From an uncultured Flavobacteriales bacterium (GTDB taxonomy: Bacteria > Bacteroidota > Bacteroidia > Flavobacteriales_D > Crocinitomicaceae), in contig CAIRMS010000016.1 of assembly GCA_903879765.1 (NCBI GenBank), forward strand, positions 1 to 17,883: a DNA stretch of 17,883 nucleotides, read 5' to 3'. Below, in pieces: positions 15,237 to 17,883 of this stretch (within the stretch, counting starts at the first letter, position 1; the number at the start of each line of letters is the position of its first letter). The translations under genes were made by a program, and so were the position numbers. The notes under the pieces are model-generated. The model did not search any database and had not been told where the DNA came from. It saw only the letters and a program-made list of their open reading frames with translations.

Positions 15237-15267
15237 CCAAGAGCCTTGGAAAAACCAAAGCTCTCAA
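15237..15267 (-). promoter_or_regulatory. Leader hairpin upstream of the RprY-like regulator
   Basis: In the minus-strand transcript the two arms around a five-U loop (15250-15254) form a 13-bp stem with four G-U pairs. The same bases on the plus strand give four A-C mismatches instead, so the fold is specific to the RNA of this gene. It lies 18 bases before the ATG and downstream of the predicted promoter. No long U-tract follows (only GGCTTTT), so a leader element is more likely than a strong terminator. Confidence 0.5.
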
Positions 15268-15297
15268 CTATTAACCTAAACCTACTACTAGTTCATG

Positions 15298-15305
15298 CAA
15301 AGATA
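15298..15305 (-). promoter_or_regulatory. Bacteroidota -7 box for the RprY-like regulator
   Basis: On the minus strand TATCTTTG matches TAnnTTTG. It lies 78 bases before the ATG at 15219, so transcripts would carry a leader of about 70 bases that includes the hairpin at 15237-15267. No TTG is seen at the usual distance upstream. Confidence 0.45.
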
Positions 15306-15402
15306 AGTGAAATTTATGTTTTTGGTTACGATTCATGTGTTAATTTTTTCTTAAAAAACAAAATTCCATTCTATCGGAAACAAATAACGTCGTTTGATAG
15401 TG

Positions 15403-15410
15403 TATCTTTG
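15403..15410 (+). promoter_or_regulatory. Bacteroidota -7 box for the PhoB-like regulator
   Basis: TATCTTTG ends 19 bases before the ATG at 15430. The 12 bases AGTGTATCTTTG at 15399-15410 are identical to those at the M23 peptidase promoter (12191-12202). No clear TTG lies about 17-20 bases upstream. Together with the minus-strand box at 15298 it makes this gap a divergent promoter region. Confidence 0.5.
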
Positions 15411-15429
15411 ATAAATAAAAAAACAACAA

Positions 15430-16095
15430 ATGGCATTTATTTTTGTAGTTGACGACGAAGAGGACATTCGAGAATTGTTGAAATACAACTTAATTCAAGA
15501 TGGACATCGCGTTTCAACATTTGAAAATGGCAGTCAATGCTTGAAAGCAGTTCAAGTTGAAAAGCCAGATTTGATCTTACTTGATGTAATGATGCCAATG
15601 ATGGATGGTATTGAGGTATGTGAAGCACTCAAAAACAATCCTGAAAACGAAGATATCATCATTTGTTTTTTAACTGCACGAAGTGAAGATTATAGCCAGA
15701 TTGCAGGACTTGAAGCGGGTGGAGATGATTACATCTCTAAACCAATTAAGCCGAAGGTTTTAATGAGTCGAATTCATGCTTTATTGCGTCGAAAAGCGAA
15801 GTTAGATGTCAAGGATGTCATTTCGCAAGAACTTAAAATCAATCGAGAGCGCTACCTTGTTGAAAAAGATGGATTAGAAATTCAATTGCCACGAAAAGAA
15901 TTTGAATTGTTGGCATTATTGACTTCTAGACCTGATTTTGTATTCAAAAGGGAAATCATTTTAGAGCAAGTTTGGGGTTCAGAAGTTGTCGTAGGCGATC
16001 GAACCATCGATGTTCACATTCGAAAATTGCGTGAAAAAATTGGCGAACACTGTATATCTACCGTGAAAGGAATTGGATATAAATTCAATCGTTAG
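15430..16095 (+). CDS. OmpR/PhoB-family response regulator
   Basis: A 221-residue two-component regulator. The receiver domain has the acidic cluster DDEED at 8-12, phospho-acceptor Asp52 in LLDVMMP, Thr82 in FLTAR and Lys104 in SKPIKP. The winged-helix domain (about 130-221) contains LPRKEFELLALL, RTIDVHIRKLREKIG and STVKGIGYKF, the standard OmpR/PhoB DNA-binding signature. Nothing in the sequence fixes the signal. No kinase is in the window; the nearest genes are the divergent RprY-like regulator and, 42 bases downstream, the vWD-domain protein. The ATG is preceded by an A-rich leader with no Shine-Dalgarno sequence, as is usual in Bacteroidota. Confidence 0.93.
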   Translation: MAFIFVVDDEEDIRELLKYNLIQDGHRVSTFENGSQCLKAVQVEKPDLILLDVMMPMMDGIEVCEALKNNPENEDIIICFLTARSEDYSQIAGLEAGGDDYISKPIKPKVLMSRIHALLRRKAKLDVKDVISQELKINRERYLVEKDGLEIQLPRKEFELLALLTSRPDFVFKREIILEQVWGSEVVVGDRTIDVHIRKLREKIGEHCISTVKGIGYKFNR

Positions 16096-16100
16096 TTTTG
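16073..16100 (+). promoter_or_regulatory. Candidate promoter for the vWD protein, -7 box on the stop codon of the regulator
   Basis: TTG at 16073-16075 and TAGTTTTG at 16093-16100 are 17 bases apart, the same spacing as at the M23 peptidase promoter. The first three bases of the -7 box are the TAG stop of the upstream regulator. The gene starts 37 bases after the box, allowing a short leader. Confidence 0.45.
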
Positions 16101-16137
16101 GTTCAATCTTTGTTACAGTTTTTTAAAAAATGAGCAA

Positions 16138-17718
16138 ATGAAAATAATTTACTTTTTTGTGACAATCTTCCTCTTTCAAACGGCGCAAGCTCAAATGTTT
16201 GAAGATCAGTTTAAATCCGTTAAAGAAAAGTTAGAACGATGGGATCCAATCCGTGGCAATTGGTTGGCGCTTTCAATGGTTGCACTTTCTGAACATAAAA
16301 ATGTTCCAGATAGAACATTCCCAGAGGATTTCACGCCTTATGAAATGTTGACAATGGTTCCTCTTGCGGATCGAAGAGACATTGAATCAATGATTCAGCA
16401 AAATAGAAATCCCAATGGATCCTTTTCAAATAGTCAATGGGATGTGATTGACTTAATCGTGAATCATTCCATGTGCGCTCAAATTATTGGCCGCAGTTAT
16501 GGTGATCCACACTTAAAGTCCTTTGATCAAGCCACCTATTCTTTTCAAACTGTTGGTGAATTCGTTTTGTCTAAATCTGAAAAAAGTTCCTTTGAAGTGC
16601 AAACGCGTCAACGCGCCCAATCCGATAATTTCTCTTTGAATGCCGCTGTAGCCATGAACGTTGCTGGAGATCGCTTGTGTTATTACGCGAGTACGAAACC
16701 AGATCAAATGAATGGTAATTTGCGTTTAGATGGAATGCCAATTCAACTTCAAGGAAGAACATATTTCCTTCCAAATGGTGGTGTTGTTCGATTTGAGGGC
16801 AGAAATTACACCATCTCTTGGCCAACAGGCGAAATGGTGATTTTAGATGTTCGTTCATCAGGCGGATTTGGGTTTTTAAATACCACCGTTCATGTATTTG
16901 AGTGCGATCGATCTTCTTTCCAAGGATTATTGGGCAATGCAAATGGAATTGCAGAAGATGATTTTCAAGGAAGAAATATGGATCGTCCAAGACCGAATTA
17001 TATGGCCTTTTCAACGTTTGGAAATTCATCCATGCAGCAAGCATCTGCGTTTGCAGAGAAAGAGTATCTTTCCTTTCTTGCGAAGGATTTCGCAGAAGAT
17101 TGGAGGGTAACTAGTCAAACTACTTTATTTGATTATGCTCCCGGAACATCAACAGAATATTACACGGACAGAAGATTCCCAATGGTTCATTTAACCGTTG
17201 CTGACTTAAATCAAACTCAACGTGATGATGCGCGTGCGAGATGTCAAGCAATGGGAATTCCTGCAGATGAAATGGGTGGGTGTATTTTTGACCAAGGATA
17301 TTTAAATATTCCTCCGAATCAAGTTCCATTGCCTTCTAGACCCAATCCAACGGAAACGGTTTTAGGAACGATTAATCGTCCAGCGTTACATACAAACCAA
17401 CTTGTTTTCCCGGAAGAAAATTTAGCGCCAGTGAATGGGAATACTCCGCTTCCAATGCAAGAAAAAAATCCAACGATGAATCGTGAAGAATTGAATCCGT
17501 CGGTAGAGAAACCGGAACGTGAAAACGAAACAAGACCAAGTGGATTTAATAGTCGACCTGAGACTCCGGTGAATAAACCATCGCATACACCAGTTCCAAT
17601 GAATCCTGTTCGTCCTGCAAATCCAACGCCAACAAGTCCATCGAAACCTCCTCATAATCCGATTCCATCGAGTCCAGCTAAACCGGCTGTACCTTCAGTA
17701 AAATCAGGGAAAGGTTAA
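16138..17718 (+). CDS. Secreted protein with von Willebrand factor type D domain and Pro-rich tail
   Basis: A 526-residue exported protein of unknown role. A signal peptide covers about residues 1-18 (cleavage near AQA-Q). After a helical region (20-110) comes a vWD domain (about 119-280), seen as GRSYGDPHLKSFD at 118-130, YSFQTVGEFVL at 134-144, and FQGLLGNANGIAEDDFQG at 261-278, the usual end of the fold with its Asp/Asn-rich calcium-type loop. A conserved-looking follow-on region contains DWRVTSQTTLFDYAPG (321-336) and two cysteines (C369, C382). Residues about 393-526 are disordered and rich in Pro, Asn and Ser. There are only five cysteines, far fewer than in animal vWD proteins. No outer-membrane anchor or type IX sorting domain is obvious at the C-terminus. 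Adhesion or matrix binding is an inference from the fold. Confidence 0.85.
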   Translation: MKIIYFFVTIFLFQTAQAQMFEDQFKSVKEKLERWDPIRGNWLALSMVALSEHKNVPDRTFPEDFTPYEMLTMVPLADRRDIESMIQQNRNPNGSFSNSQWDVIDLIVNHSMCAQIIGRSYGDPHLKSFDQATYSFQTVGEFVLSKSEKSSFEVQTRQRAQSDNFSLNAAVAMNVAGDRLCYYASTKPDQMNGNLRLDGMPIQLQGRTYFLPNGGVVRFEGRNYTISWPTGEMVILDVRSSGGFGFLNTTVHVFECDRSSFQGLLGNANGIAEDDFQGRNMDRPRPNYMAFSTFGNSSMQQASAFAEKEYLSFLAKDFAEDWRVTSQTTLFDYAPGTSTEYYTDRRFPMVHLTVADLNQTQRDDARARCQAMGIPADEMGGCIFDQGYLNIPPNQVPLPSRPNPTETVLGTINRPALHTNQLVFPEENLAPVNGNTPLPMQEKNPTMNREELNPSVEKPERENETRPSGFNSRPETPVNKPSHTPVPMNPVRPANPTPTSPSKPPHNPIPSSPAKPAVPSVKSGKG

Positions 17719-17740
17719 TCATTCAAATAACTGTAAATAG

Positions 17741-17769
17741 AAGGGGGATTTTATATCCCTCTTTTTTTT
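17741..17769 (+). terminator. Intrinsic terminator after the vWD gene
   Basis: AAGGGGGAT (17741-17749) pairs with ATCCCTCTT (17755-17763) with one G-U pair and a 5-base loop, then the RNA runs into eight U (17762-17769, overlapping the stem base). It lies 22 bases after the stop codon. The weaker T-run at 17771-17781 could add to it. Confidence 0.85.
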
Positions 17770-17786
17770 GTTTATTTTTTTCACAC

Positions 17787-17818
17787 AAAAAAGGGCGAGA
17801 ATTTCTTCCCGCCCTTTT
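17787..17818 (-). terminator. Intrinsic terminator of the right-edge minus-strand gene
   Basis: On the minus strand AAAAGGGCG pairs perfectly with CGCCCTTTT (9 bp) around a 12-base loop and is followed by a tract of six U at 17787-17792. It lies 20 bases downstream of the stop at 17839. Because both arms carry A/T tails it may also stop plus-strand transcription. Confidence 0.85.
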
Positions 17819-17838
17819 CCTGATAAGAGTTCACCCGA

Positions 17839-17883
17839 TTATTTAATTACTCGGTAGGTAAACGCGTTTTGAGTATTTTTCAA
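17839..17883 (-). CDS. C-terminal end of an unidentified protein, cut by the right edge
   Basis: An open minus-strand frame enters at the right edge and ends at a TAA at 17839-17841, giving the last 14 residues LKNTQNAFTYRVIK. A perfect terminator follows 20 bases later in the same direction, which supports a genuine gene end. Fourteen residues are too few to name a family. Confidence 0.6.
   Translation of the reverse strand: MKNTQNAFTYRVIK

Noticed and set aside
15220..15267. 16-residue N-terminal extension of the RprY-like regulator
   Set aside because: The receiver fold begins at MKIKILIVEDD and the extra codons run through the leader hairpin.
15246..15452. 68-codon plus-strand frame in the divergent gap
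   Set aside because: It runs through the hairpin and both promoter boxes and into the regulator gene in another frame; no domain or coding signal is seen.
16571..17044. 157-codon open frame on the minus strand
   Set aside because: It is entirely antisense to the vWD gene, has no recognisable domain or signal peptide, and its composition follows the codon structure of the opposite strand.
1..17883. Mobile elements, CRISPR array, tRNA or rRNA genes, defence system
   Set aside because: No transposase or integrase, no regularly spaced direct repeats, no tRNA- or rRNA-like segments in the gaps, and no gene with a defence-type domain were seen. All gaps are shorter than 300 bases.

Overview
The window looks like chromosomal DNA from a Bacteroidota bacterium, probably Flavobacteriales. 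The evidence is AT-rich DNA, a GLPGLI-family protein beside a TonB-receptor-like outer-membrane protein, a DAHP synthase fused to chorismate mutase, the order small coiled-coil gene - zapA - rny, and Bacteroidota-type -7 boxes (TAnnTTTG) instead of the usual sigma-70 -10 hexamer. No database search was possible, so the taxonomic call is an inference. I see no mobile element, CRISPR array, rRNA or tRNA.

Layout. (1) 1-5926, minus strand: a tight five-gene run, read right to left. It holds an unknown lipoprotein, a large outer-membrane beta-barrel protein, a GLPGLI-family protein, glucose-1-phosphate thymidylyltransferase (rmlA) and a polyprenyl diphosphate synthase that is cut by the left edge. 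Neighbours overlap by 4-23 bases or sit 18 bases apart, so this is probably one operon that joins an envelope module to sugar-nucleotide and isoprenoid synthesis. (2) 6032-7617, plus: ruvX, def and a small lipoprotein. (3) 7619-9884, minus: the shikimate enzymes DAHP synthase/chorismate mutase and EPSP synthase, overlapping. (4) 9927-12110, minus: small coiled-coil protein, zapA and rny (RNase Y), closed by a strong UUCG-loop terminator. (5) 12206-13894, plus: a secreted M23 (LytM) peptidase. (6) 13875-15219, minus: an RprY-like response regulator overlapping tsaB. (7) 15430-17718, plus: a PhoB-like response regulator, then a secreted protein with a von Willebrand factor type D (vWD) domain and a proline-rich tail. 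(8) At the right edge, the last codons of a minus-strand gene and its terminator.

Most genes are housekeeping: tRNA modification, protein maturation, RNA decay, division, aromatic synthesis and recombination. The less familiar parts are the lipoprotein/OMP/GLPGLI module, the bacterial vWD protein downstream of a response regulator, two divergent OmpR-type regulators with no kinase in view, and an EPSP synthase that differs from the classical family at two well-known active-site-loop positions. At regulatory scale, seven TAnnTTTG boxes lie upstream of genes. Three sit only 3-4 bases from the start codon, which predicts leaderless transcripts for ruvX, def and the M23 peptidase. I found no convincing new multi-gene defence or mobile system; the best leads are the envelope module, the vWD protein and the promoter architecture.
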